Shown here: in pieces, positions 8,553-16,560 of the stretch | How positions within the stretch are numbered: position 1 is the stretch's first letter | Layout: every line of letters begins with the position of its first letter | Assembly (NCBI RefSeq): GCF_001679325.1 | Contig: NZ_LZMX01000027.1 | Length of the DNA stretch: 64,000 nt | From: Haemophilus_D parainfluenzae_AD | Lineage (GTDB): Bacteria > Pseudomonadota > Gammaproteobacteria > Enterobacterales > Pasteurellaceae | Reading direction: 5' to 3' (one strand) | Position numbers and translations under genes: made by a program | The notes under the pieces: model-generated | The model's input: only the letters and a program-made list of their open reading frames with translations | Database searches by the model: none | What the model was told of the DNA's origin: nothing

Positions 8553-10259
8553 ATGTCTGTAAGCGTATTTAATCGTTGTTGGTCAAAGGTGATCTTAGAA
8601 ACCTTGGTTCGCCAAGGAGTGAGTCACTTTTGTATTGCGCCTGGTTCACGTTCAACACCTTTAACGCTAGAAGCTGTGCGTTTACAAAATGCTTCTCGTG
8701 CAACGTGCCATAGTCACTTTGATGAACGTGGTTTAGGCTTTTTTGCCTTGGGGATTGCAAAATCTACTCAAGCACCTGTTGCCGTGATTGTAACCTCAGG
8801 CACAGCTGCAGCAAATTTATATCCAGCAATTATCGAAGCTCGTCAAACAGGCGTGAATTTAGTTATTCTTACCGCTGATCGCCCACCTGAATTATGGGAG
8901 TGTGGAGCGAATCAAGCTATCATGCAACAAAATATGTTTGCTGATTACCCAGTGGCAAGTGTCAATCTACCGAAGCCTCAAGCCGATTATGCGGCAAAAT
9001 GGTTAATTTCTACGTTAGAACAAGCGTGCTATAAACAAAAGCAACAACCAGGCGTGGTACATATTAATGTACCTTTTGCAGAGCCACTTTATAATGCGCA
9101 AGAACAAGAAATTGACGGTCATCCGTGGTTAATGCCAATTCAACGTTGGTTAAGCCAGCCTAAAAATTGGGTTGATCATCAACCATTACAACAAGAAGTG
9201 TTGATGCACGAGAATTGGGATACCTGGCGTACGAAACGTGGTGTCATTGTGGCAGGACAATTAACGCCAGAGCAAGCAATGGGCATTAACTCATGGGCAA
9301 ATACCATGGGGTGGATTTTGCTGACGGATATTCAATCTGGCGTGGAACCGCTTATGCCTTATGTGGATATTTGGCTAGCAAACCAAACCGTGAAGCAAAA
9401 ATTACTTCAAGCTGATATCGTGATTCAATTTGGTTCTCGTTTTATCAGTAAACGTATTAACCAATTCTTAGCGGAATTCCAAGGCGAATTTTGGGTGGTG
9501 GAGCAAAGTCAAAATGCAGTTGATCCAAACCACCATACGCAAACTCGCTTTAATGCCAAAGCACATCATTGGTTGCGTGCACATCCGCCATTGCGTCAAA
9601 AACCTTGGTTGCTCGAACCTCTGGCACTTTCAAAATTCTGTGCAACCTTTATCGAACAACAAGTCGGTGGCAATCTTAATGAAGCCTCATTAGCACACCA
9701 TATTGAGCGTGTTTTACCTTACAACGGTATTTTGTTCTTAGGAAACAGTCTTTTTGTGCGTTTGGTTGATGCATTAACCAAATTACCTGAAGGGTATCCG
9801 ATTTATACTAACCGTGGTGCAAGTGGGATTGACGGCTTATTAGCAACAGCTGCAGGTATCGGTATCGGTGCCGATCAACCAGTGGTGGCGATGATTGGCG
9901 ATACGTCTACGCTTTATGATTTAAACTCTTTAGCCTTATTTAAGAATGTCACTCAACCGACCATTATTTTTGTGATTAACAATAATGGTGGCGCAATCTT
10001 TGATATGTTGCCAGTGGATGAAGAGGTGAAAGAGCAGTTTTATCGCTTGCCACATAATGGCGATTTCTCTCAAGTCGCCGCAATGTTTGGTTTAAAATAT
10101 GCCTTACCTTACACTTGGGCAGATTTAAGCTCCGTGTTAAAACAAGCTTATACTCGCCGCCGTGCGACATTAATTGAAATTAAAACAAACCCAAGTGATG
10201 GCAGCGCAACCTATAAGCGCTTGATTGAACAAATCAGCCACGCGGTTATTGGTGAATAA
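8553..10259 (+). CDS. menD: SEPHCHC synthase MenD
   Basis: This thiamine-diphosphate enzyme joins isochorismate and 2-oxoglutarate to give SEPHCHC in menaquinone synthesis. Family hallmarks are visible in order: the opening FCIAPGSRSTPLTLEA, the N-terminal VTSGTAAANLYPAIIEA, and the ThDP/Mg segment IGDTSTLYDLNSLALF followed by INNNGGAIFDMLP. The 568 residues match the family. It sits five bases after menF and is separated from menH by a small hairpin that may only partly stop transcription. Menaquinol is the expected electron donor for the Nrf system encoded downstream. Confidence 0.96.
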   Translation: MSVSVFNRCWSKVILETLVRQGVSHFCIAPGSRSTPLTLEAVRLQNASRATCHSHFDERGLGFFALGIAKSTQAPVAVIVTSGTAAANLYPAIIEARQTGVNLVILTADRPPELWECGANQAIMQQNMFADYPVASVNLPKPQADYAAKWLISTLEQACYKQKQQPGVVHINVPFAEPLYNAQEQEIDGHPWLMPIQRWLSQPKNWVDHQPLQQEVLMHENWDTWRTKRGVIVAGQLTPEQAMGINSWANTMGWILLTDIQSGVEPLMPYVDIWLANQTVKQKLLQADIVIQFGSRFISKRINQFLAEFQGEFWVVEQSQNAVDPNHHTQTRFNAKAHHWLRAHPPLRQKPWLLEPLALSKFCATFIEQQVGGNLNEASLAHHIERVLPYNGILFLGNSLFVRLVDALTKLPEGYPIYTNRGASGIDGLLATAAGIGIGADQPVVAMIGDTSTLYDLNSLALFKNVTQPTIIFVINNNGGAIFDMLPVDEEVKEQFYRLPHNGDFSQVAAMFGLKYALPYTWADLSSVLKQAYTRRRATLIEIKTNPSDGSATYKRLIEQISHAVIGE

Positions 10260-10266
10260 TTTCTTT

Positions 10267-10291
10267 CCCCTCTTATATAGAGGGGATTTCT
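10267..10291 (+). terminator. Hairpin between menD and menH
   Basis: CCCCTCT pairs with AGAGGGG across a five-base TATAT loop, followed by ATTTCTTT. The T run is interrupted, and menH starts about 15 bases later on the same strand, so this may be a weak or processing hairpin rather than a full stop. Confidence 0.6.
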
Positions 10292-10306
10292 TTATATGGC
10301 ATTATT

Positions 10307-11050
10307 ATGATGAATCTTGTTTTTCTCCACGGCCTATTAGGCACGAAATCAGATTGGCAAAAAGTCATTGAAAATCTACCGCACTTTCGTTGTCTCTCTC
10401 TTGATTTGCCGTTTCATGGCGAGAATAAAGCTGTCGCCGTTGAAGATTTTGAACAAACGACTCAATTTCTTGAAAGACAAATTCAACATCTCATAAAAAA
10501 TGAGCCTTATATCCTTATTGGTTATTCACTTGGTGGACGAATCGCACAATATTATGCATTGCAAGCTAGAGTGAAAATAGGGCATTTAAAGGCAGCCATT
10601 TTAGAAGGGGCAAATTTAGGTTTATCGTCTGAGCAAGAAAAACAAAGCCGTCTAGTCAATGACAACATGTGGGCTGAGCGATTTTTCTATGAAAAGCCTG
10701 AAACCGTGCTCGAAGATTGGTATCAACAACCTGTTTTTTCTCATTTAAATGAACAGCAACGTAAGGCATTAATTGAAAAGCGAAAAGCCAATTGTGGACC
10801 AAATATTGGCCGAATGTTATTAGCTACTAGTCTTGCTAAACAGCCTGATTTTCGAGATAAAGTGCGGTCAAGTTTGCTGCCATTTTTTTATTTTTGTGGT
10901 GAACGAGATCAGAAGTTTCGTCAAATGGCAGAGGATAATCAACTTCATTTAACGATTATTCCTAATGCTGGTCATAATGCACATTTAGAAAACCCAACAT
11001 ATTTTGCTGAAAAAATCGAAAATATCGTATTAAAAATTGCTCAACCTTAA
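10307..11050 (+). CDS. menH: SHCHC synthase MenH
   Basis: An alpha/beta hydrolase that removes pyruvate from SEPHCHC to give SHCHC. The sequence opens LVFLHGLLGTKSDWQKV; the nucleophile serine is in GYSLGGR near residue 88, an acid-loop CGERDQ lies near 203, and the catalytic histidine is in NAGHNAHLENP near residues 223-233. At 247 residues the length is normal. Two adjacent ATG codons (10307, 10310) are possible and neither has a clear ribosome site. It follows menF-menD, so the three steps are clustered. Uptake cores lie inside at 10378-10386 and 10860-10868. Confidence 0.92.
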   Translation: MMNLVFLHGLLGTKSDWQKVIENLPHFRCLSLDLPFHGENKAVAVEDFEQTTQFLERQIQHLIKNEPYILIGYSLGGRIAQYYALQARVKIGHLKAAILEGANLGLSSEQEKQSRLVNDNMWAERFFYEKPETVLEDWYQQPVFSHLNEQQRKALIEKRKANCGPNIGRMLLATSLAKQPDFRDKVRSSLLPFFYFCGERDQKFRQMAEDNQLHLTIIPNAGHNAHLENPTYFAEKIENIVLKIAQP

Positions 11051-11103
11051 GAGAAATGCTAGGATTTAGCCCTTTCATTTTATTTGACTCTTAAGGAAGC
11101 AAA

Positions 11104-12408
11104 ATGTCCTCACAACTTCGTAATGATCCACTTAAGGTTGCTTTAGCATCTATGGTGGGTACCGCAATTGAATTCTTCGATTATTATATCTATGCCGCTG
11201 CGGCAGTATTAGTTTTTAACACGCAATTCTTCCATAGTGGCGATCCGCTTTCAGATGATTTGCTTTCTCTTTCGACACTAGCCTTAGCGTTCTTTGCTCG
11301 TCCAATTGGATCTGCTTTATTTGGGCACTTTGGTGATAAGATTGGTCGTAAGAAAACCTTAGTCGCCTCTTTGGTTTTAATGGGCGGATCTACGGTCGTT
11401 ATCGGTTTATTGCCGACTTATTCTCAAATTGGTATTTGGGCACCGATTTTGTTATGTATTTGCCGAGTTGGTCAGGGTATTGGTCTTGGTGGTGAATGGG
11501 GCGGAGCTGCTTTAGTAGCAACAGAAAATGCGCCAGAAGGAAAACGTGCTTGGTATGGTACATTCCCTCAATTAGGTGCGCCAATTGGTTTATTTGTCGC
11601 TAATGCGACCTTCTTCTTAGTGAGCTATTTCTGGGGGCAACAAGCCCTTGTTGAGTGGGCATGGCGTATCCCGTTTGTTTCTTCTTTAGCCTTAGTTTTA
11701 GTTGGGTTATATGTTCGTTTAACCTTACATGAAAGCCATGTGTTCATTGAAGCGGAAGAAAAAGGGAAAAAATTAAAAGCACCGGTGAGTGTGGTATTCA
11801 CTAAACACTTTAAACCTATGGTGATTGGTACCTTTATTATGGTGGCAACTTATTCCTTGTTCTATATTATGACCGCCTTTGCTCAAGCGTATTCTCGTAC
11901 ACCGGCAACCCTTTCAGAAGCGGGTTATCCAATGGGGTTAGGCATTCCTGCTAATACCTTCACGGGATTACTTTTAATGAGTGCGATCGTTTTTGCGATT
12001 TTTATCAGCATTTCAGGTCTTTATGCAGATAAAATAGGTCGTCGTAAATGGTTGATTTGGACAACAGTCAGCATTTTAATTTTTGCATTATGTATGCCAT
12101 TATTCCTTGGAAACGGTACACCAACTTCTGTATTTGCTTTCTTAGTAATTGGTATGGCATTAATGGGCATGACATTTGGCCCAATGGCAGCGTTATTACC
12201 TGAATTATTCCCAACGGAAGTGCGTTATTCTGGTGCCTCTTTAGCCTACAACATCGCATCCATTATCGGGGCAACCATTGCGGCAATGATTTCATTAAAA
12301 ATCAATGCACTTTATGGCTTAATGGGCGTGGGGATTTATTTAGCTATTAATGCATTTTTAACCTTGTTAGCATTATTAGCTCAAAAGAAACGAAAAATGT
12401 CGATTTAA
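11104..12408 (+). CDS. MFS transporter, metabolite:H+ symporter type (ShiA/YhjE-like)
   Basis: A 12-segment major facilitator of the metabolite/H+ symporter group. It shows the subfamily opening GTAIEFFDYYIYAAAA, the cytoplasmic loop GHFGDKIGRKKTL, GQGIGLGGEWGGAAL, and the second-half loop GLYADKIGRRKWL. The 434 residues are normal. Relatives carry proline, shikimate, alpha-ketoglutarate or unknown acids, and the substrate cannot be assigned. AAGGAAGC precedes the ATG. A strong hairpin follows, so it forms its own unit or the end of the men unit (53-base gap). H. influenzae has a similar carrier near its men genes as far as I recall. Confidence 0.88.
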   Translation: MSSQLRNDPLKVALASMVGTAIEFFDYYIYAAAAVLVFNTQFFHSGDPLSDDLLSLSTLALAFFARPIGSALFGHFGDKIGRKKTLVASLVLMGGSTVVIGLLPTYSQIGIWAPILLCICRVGQGIGLGGEWGGAALVATENAPEGKRAWYGTFPQLGAPIGLFVANATFFLVSYFWGQQALVEWAWRIPFVSSLALVLVGLYVRLTLHESHVFIEAEEKGKKLKAPVSVVFTKHFKPMVIGTFIMVATYSLFYIMTAFAQAYSRTPATLSEAGYPMGLGIPANTFTGLLLMSAIVFAIFISISGLYADKIGRRKWLIWTTVSILIFALCMPLFLGNGTPTSVFAFLVIGMALMGMTFGPMAALLPELFPTEVRYSGASLAYNIASIIGATIAAMISLKINALYGLMGVGIYLAINAFLTLLALLAQKKRKMSI

Positions 12409-12435
12409 CGCAAATTTAGTGACAAATTGATAATG

Positions 12436-12468
12436 AAAAAGCTGATGTAAATAACATCAGCTTTTTTT
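12436..12468 (+). terminator. Intrinsic terminator after the MFS gene
   Basis: AAAAAGCTGATGT pairs with ACATCAGCTTTTT across a short AT loop, followed by a run of seven T. It ends the rightward transcript; the A run on the other side could also serve the leftward gene at 12562. Confidence 0.88.
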
Positions 12469-12561
12469 ATTTGTTGAAAGGATGCAATAAAAAATAGCGT
12501 ATTGCTACGCTCTCAGTCGATAAAAGTGCGGTTAAAAAACGGCGTGTTTTTATGAAAAGAA

Positions 12562-13656
12562 TTAATCTTCACCCCATACTTCTTTAGCAATTTCTTCAAC
12601 GTAGCGGACTTTTGCCCATTGCTGTGCTTCTGTCATGATATTCCCTTCTTCGGTTGACGCAAAACCACATTGTGGGCTTAAGCAAAGCTGTTCAAGTGGA
12701 ATATATTTAGTCGCTTCTTCAATGCGAGCTTTAATAGCTGCTTTATCTTCTAATTCAGGGAATTTTGAACTGATTAAGCCTAATACAACACGACCTTTGT
12801 GTGGATTATTGGCAAAGTGTTTTAATGGTTCAAACCCACCAGAACGTTCGTCATCATATTCAAGGAAGTAGCCATCGTATTGGGTTTGGCCAAATAAAGC
12901 ATCCGCAATAGGATCGTATGCACCAGTTAATAAATAAGTTGAACGGAAATTGCCACGGCAAACGTGCGTTGTGATAACCATATCTGCTGGTTTAGCGGCT
13001 AATACAACTTGAATATTTTCAAGGGCTTGTGCTTTATCTGCTTCAAATTCTGGTTTTAAGTGATTGTTACAGAGTGAACCCCAATACACATCATCAAATT
13101 GTAAATAACGGCAACCCGCATCATAGAAGGCTTTGATCGCATCTTTATAAGCTTGTTGAACATCTTTGGCAAATTCTGCACGTGTCGCATAAACGCCCGT
13201 ATCCCATTGAATTGGATACATTAATTGATTCGGACTTGGAATGGTATATTTTACGACGCCACGATCCCCAACAATGTCTTTTAATTTTTTGAAATGTTCG
13301 ATAAATGGGTGGTTTGGATTCCAAGATACTTTACCGCAGCAGCGAGTATTGTAAGGTTTGGTTTCCACGCCATTAAATTTATAACCGTGTTCAGGGTGAT
13401 AACCTTCAATACCATTTAAGTGTTCTAAGAAATCGATATGCCAAAATGCACGGCGATATTCCCCATCAGTGATGACTTGAATACCTGCATCTAACTGAGC
13501 TTGTATCAATTTAGCAATTTCTTGATCTTCAACTTCCGTTAATTGTTCACGAGAAAGTTCGCCAGCTGCAAATTTTGCACGAGCTTCTTTTAAAGGTTGA
13601 GAACGTAAATATGAGCCCACAGTATCAGCGTGAAAGGGAAGTGTTTTTGATGTCAT
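12562..13656 (-). CDS. Cobalamin-independent methionine synthase-like protein (MetE C-terminal family, YxjG/YxjH type)
   Basis: The protein covers only the C-terminal catalytic half of MetE (364 residues against about 750). It resembles the short YxjG/YxjH group that methylates a thiol acceptor. Visible features are FHADTVGSYLR at the N-terminus, ITDGEYRRAFWHIDFLEHL, and likely zinc ligands: His and Cys in TTHVCRGNF, and Cys in LSPQCGFAST. The methyl donor and acceptor are not proven for this group; full-length MetE needs its N-terminal domain for folate binding. An AAGGATATAAAC ribosome site precedes the ATG. No MetJ box or S-adenosylmethionine riboswitch is seen in the 110 bases upstream. 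Confidence 0.85.
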   Translation of the reverse strand: MTSKTLPFHADTVGSYLRSQPLKEARAKFAAGELSREQLTEVEDQEIAKLIQAQLDAGIQVITDGEYRRAFWHIDFLEHLNGIEGYHPEHGYKFNGVETKPYNTRCCGKVSWNPNHPFIEHFKKLKDIVGDRGVVKYTIPSPNQLMYPIQWDTGVYATRAEFAKDVQQAYKDAIKAFYDAGCRYLQFDDVYWGSLCNNHLKPEFEADKAQALENIQVVLAAKPADMVITTHVCRGNFRSTYLLTGAYDPIADALFGQTQYDGYFLEYDDERSGGFEPLKHFANNPHKGRVVLGLISSKFPELEDKAAIKARIEEATKYIPLEQLCLSPQCGFASTEEGNIMTEAQQWAKVRYVEEIAKEVWGED

Positions 13657-13766
13657 GTTTATATCCTTCTTTTTTATTTTCGTATGCTGATTTTAACGTA
13701 AGGATATTTCATGATCAAAGTAATGATTTTTTCATTCATAATGAAAATAATTAATGCAGAGAAAGA

Positions 13767-14969
13767 TTAGCCTTCAGCAATTCCCATCGCACAAACGGCA
13801 GCCGAACTCCATGCCCATTGGAAATTGTAGCCACCTAACCAGCCGACAACATCTAACACTTCACCGATAAAATAGAGGCCTTTAATCTTTGTGGCTTCCA
13901 TGGTTTTTGATGAAATCTCATGGGTATCAACACCACCCATCGTGACTTCAGCCGTGCGGTAGCCCTCAGTTCCATTAGGTATAAATTGCCAATTGTGGAT
14001 TAAATTCTCTAGATTTTCTAACCGCACTTTACTTAAGTTCGCGATCACTTCGTCTTGAATTAAGCCTTGTTCTAACCAAAGTTCGACTAATTTCTTCGGT
14101 AATAATCGACTTAATACGGTTTTTAACTGCAATTTAGGTGAAGATTGACGCATCTCATCGAGATGATGACGAATATCATTATAAGGCAATAAATCTAAAT
14201 GAATGCTTTCACCCGGTTGCCAATAATTGGATATTTGCAAAATAGCAGGACCAGATAAACCGCGATGGGTGAATAGCATTTGATGAGTAAAGGTTTTGTG
14301 CTGATTCGTCGCCGCCACATCTAATGAAATACCGGATAGTGCCGCGTAGAATTTTTCACTTTCTCGCCATGTGAACGGTACAAGGCTTGCACGCGGAGGA
14401 ATCACATTTAATCCAAACTGTTCTGCAATTTGATAGCCAAAAGGCGAAGCGCCCAAGCCTGGCATGGAGAGCCCACCTGTGGCAATAATCAAATTTCGAC
14501 ATTGCCATTCAACTGCATTTACCTTTAATTTAAACCGCACTTTAGGGGCGTTTTCAACGGCTTCAACATCACTCACTTCGCTACGTAGTTGAATGTGAAC
14601 ACCGTATTTGTCACATTCCGTTCCGAGCATCTTCACGATATCTTCTGCACCGTTATCACAAAATAACTGACCTAATTCTTTTTCGTGGTAAGGAATGCCA
14701 TACTCAGCGACTAAAGCAATAAAATCCCATTGTGTATAACGTTTTAAGGCGGATTTGACGAAGTGTTTATTTTGGCTGATATAACGGCCAGACGTAATTT
14801 CCATATTGGTGAAATTACAGAATCCGCCGCCAGACATTAAAATTTTTCGGCCAATTTTCTTACCGTTATCAAAAATGGTGGCTTGTTTGCCCAGCTTTCC
14901 TAACTGTGCGGCACAAAATAAGCCGGCAGCACCGGCTCCAATGATGATATTTTCTGAATAATGAGACAT
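13767..14969 (-). CDS. HI0933-family FAD-dependent oxidoreductase (YhiN-like)
   Basis: A flavoprotein of the HI0933/YhiN family, whose physiological reaction is not established. The N-terminal Rossmann dinucleotide motif is IIGAGAAGLFCAAQLG, followed by GRKILMSGGGFCNFTN, typical of this family, and a C-terminal YFIGEVLDVVGWLGGYNFQWAWSS segment that closes the FAD site. It has 400 residues. It is the last gene of the leftward group nrfE, dsbE-like, nrfF-G, starting three bases beyond the nrfF-G stop, so it is probably cotranscribed with the haem-lyase genes although no direct role in haem attachment is known to me. Confidence 0.9.
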   Translation of the reverse strand: MSHYSENIIIGAGAAGLFCAAQLGKLGKQATIFDNGKKIGRKILMSGGGFCNFTNMEITSGRYISQNKHFVKSALKRYTQWDFIALVAEYGIPYHEKELGQLFCDNGAEDIVKMLGTECDKYGVHIQLRSEVSDVEAVENAPKVRFKLKVNAVEWQCRNLIIATGGLSMPGLGASPFGYQIAEQFGLNVIPPRASLVPFTWRESEKFYAALSGISLDVAATNQHKTFTHQMLFTHRGLSGPAILQISNYWQPGESIHLDLLPYNDIRHHLDEMRQSSPKLQLKTVLSRLLPKKLVELWLEQGLIQDEVIANLSKVRLENLENLIHNWQFIPNGTEGYRTAEVTMGGVDTHEISSKTMEATKIKGLYFIGEVLDVVGWLGGYNFQWAWSSAAVCAMGIAEG

Positions 14970-14972
14970 AGC

Positions 14973-16028
14973 TTATTGTGAGGTTTGTCCTTTTTCAAAA
15001 TAGTCTATCATTTTGATTCGTTGGATAACAGTACGACGATCCACGGCAGCATTACCTGAATCTAATAATTGCTGCCAATAAGCTTTGGCTTTTTCAGCTT
15101 CATGATTTTTAAAGGCTTCAGTCGCCAATAATGTGATTACCGAGATTTCATGTTTATCTTGTTTTAACGCTTCATCCATTATTTGTTGGATTTCAGGCGT
15201 GATAGTTTGGCCGGCTTGATAATAAAGTGCGGTTGCTTTTAAGCCTAAAATAGCGGGTGTTGTGCCTGAAATTTTTTCTGCATTGCTATAGGCGATGAGC
15301 GCATGATCAAATTCATCATTTTGCATATAAGCATCACCTAGCTGAGCCCAAAGCTCAGGGTTATTCACATCTTCTCGAATTTTATTTTGAATTTTGAGCA
15401 CCATATCTTCTTTTTGGTGCACCATTGATGTATCGGCTTTTTTATTGGCAAGCTCAACCATCTCTTTTTCGCCTTTTTGAACACGCTCAAAACGATCAAG
15501 GGAGAAGTAATAACCTAAAGGAAGAACTAATAAAATAGCAAAGACCCAAATGGCGGATTTGGTTTCAAATTTAACCGCACTTTTTTCTTCTTTAGGCGCT
15601 GTATGAGGTTGATTTTCAAGTGGTTTAGGGGCGTCTTCTGATTTTTTGGTGGAAAACAAAATCAACGCAAAAGCACCAATTAATAGCAAAATAGGCAATA
15701 ACCAGAGGAGTGCCGTATTCCATTGGAAAGGGGGCTTATAGTTCACGAAATTACCGAAACGTGCAGTCATCGTGTCGATAATTTGCTGATTCGTTTTTCC
15801 TTCATCCACCATTTTATAGACTTCAATACGTAAGTCATAAGCAATCGGCGAATTGGACTCAACTAAGTTCTGATTCTGACATTGTGGGCAACGTAAGGAT
15901 TTTGCCAGTTCAACAGCACGAGTACGATCGGCTTGGTTTTTAAACGCATAGGTATCCACCATTTCTGCGTGAGCAAAAAGGGTGAAAGTCAGTAAAAGTG
16001 CGGTCAAAAATCGGGTTAATTTTTTCAT
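14973..16028 (-). CDS. nrfF: Cytochrome c haem lyase subunit, NrfF-NrfG (CcmH-CcmI) fusion
   Basis: This protein joins two parts that are separate in E. coli. Residues 1-130 are NrfF/CcmH-like: a signal peptide, then the apocytochrome-handling motif SLRCPQCQNQNLVESNS with the redox CxxC, then a membrane segment near 105-125. A second membrane segment lies near 158-175. Residues from about 195 form TPR-like helices as in NrfG/CcmI (DVNNPELWAQLGDAYMQNDEFDHALIAYSNAEK). It should hold apocytochrome for haem ligation outside the inner membrane. It lies one base from the DsbE-like gene and near nrfE, so the whole NrfEFG set is made from one operon. Confidence 0.88.
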   Translation of the reverse strand: MKKLTRFLTALLLTFTLFAHAEMVDTYAFKNQADRTRAVELAKSLRCPQCQNQNLVESNSPIAYDLRIEVYKMVDEGKTNQQIIDTMTARFGNFVNYKPPFQWNTALLWLLPILLLIGAFALILFSTKKSEDAPKPLENQPHTAPKEEKSAVKFETKSAIWVFAILLVLPLGYYFSLDRFERVQKGEKEMVELANKKADTSMVHQKEDMVLKIQNKIREDVNNPELWAQLGDAYMQNDEFDHALIAYSNAEKISGTTPAILGLKATALYYQAGQTITPEIQQIMDEALKQDKHEISVITLLATEAFKNHEAEKAKAYWQQLLDSGNAAVDRRTVIQRIKMIDYFEKGQTSQ

Positions 16029-16029
16029 T

Positions 16030-16560
16030 TTACTTTTTAGTTAATTCATCAAGTTTTGGTTTGATTTCGGTAAGCCACGTTTCACGATCCATATAGCCAG
16101 AATGACGATAACGGATCATGCCGTGCTCATCGACAACATAGGTTTCTGGTGCACCATCTACGCCTAATTGCATCGCAAATTCACCACGGCTATCGTCAAT
16201 GGTAAGTATAAATGGATTGCCCATGCGTTCTAGCATCGCAATGCCATTTTGAGGCTTGTCACGATAGTCGATGCCAACGATGGGCACTTCTTTTGAAATT
16301 TCCATCAAGAGAGGGTGTTCTTGTTGGCAATAGCCACACCAACTTCCCCAAACATTAAGCAGGAAAGGTTTCTTTGGGAAATCTCTTGGGCTGACGATTT
16401 GACTGGGTTCAAGCAAATTTGCTTGATAGAATTCCGGCACGGGCTTATTAATGAGCGCAGAGGCAATTTGTTTTGGATCTTTATGTAAACCAACAAAAAG
16501 TAGTAAGCAAACGCTCAATAATAAAATCAGTGGTAAAAACAAAATAAACTTTTTATTCAT
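16030..16560 (-). CDS. DsbE/CcmG-like thiol:disulfide interchange protein
   Basis: A membrane-anchored thioredoxin-like protein that keeps apocytochrome cysteines reduced before haem attachment. It has an N-terminal anchor (residues 5-25), then FLLNVWGSWCGYCQQEHPLL with the active CGYC, and GAPETYVVDEHGMIRYRHSG with the cis-proline region of the family. At 176 residues it is a standard DsbE/CcmG size. It overlaps the end of nrfE by eight bases and is one base from the fused nrfF-G, so the three work as one haem-ligation set. Confidence 0.9.
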   Translation of the reverse strand: MNKKFILFLPLILLLSVCLLLFVGLHKDPKQIASALINKPVPEFYQANLLEPSQIVSPRDFPKKPFLLNVWGSWCGYCQQEHPLLMEISKEVPIVGIDYRDKPQNGIAMLERMGNPFILTIDDSRGEFAMQLGVDGAPETYVVDEHGMIRYRHSGYMDRETWLTEIKPKLDELTKK

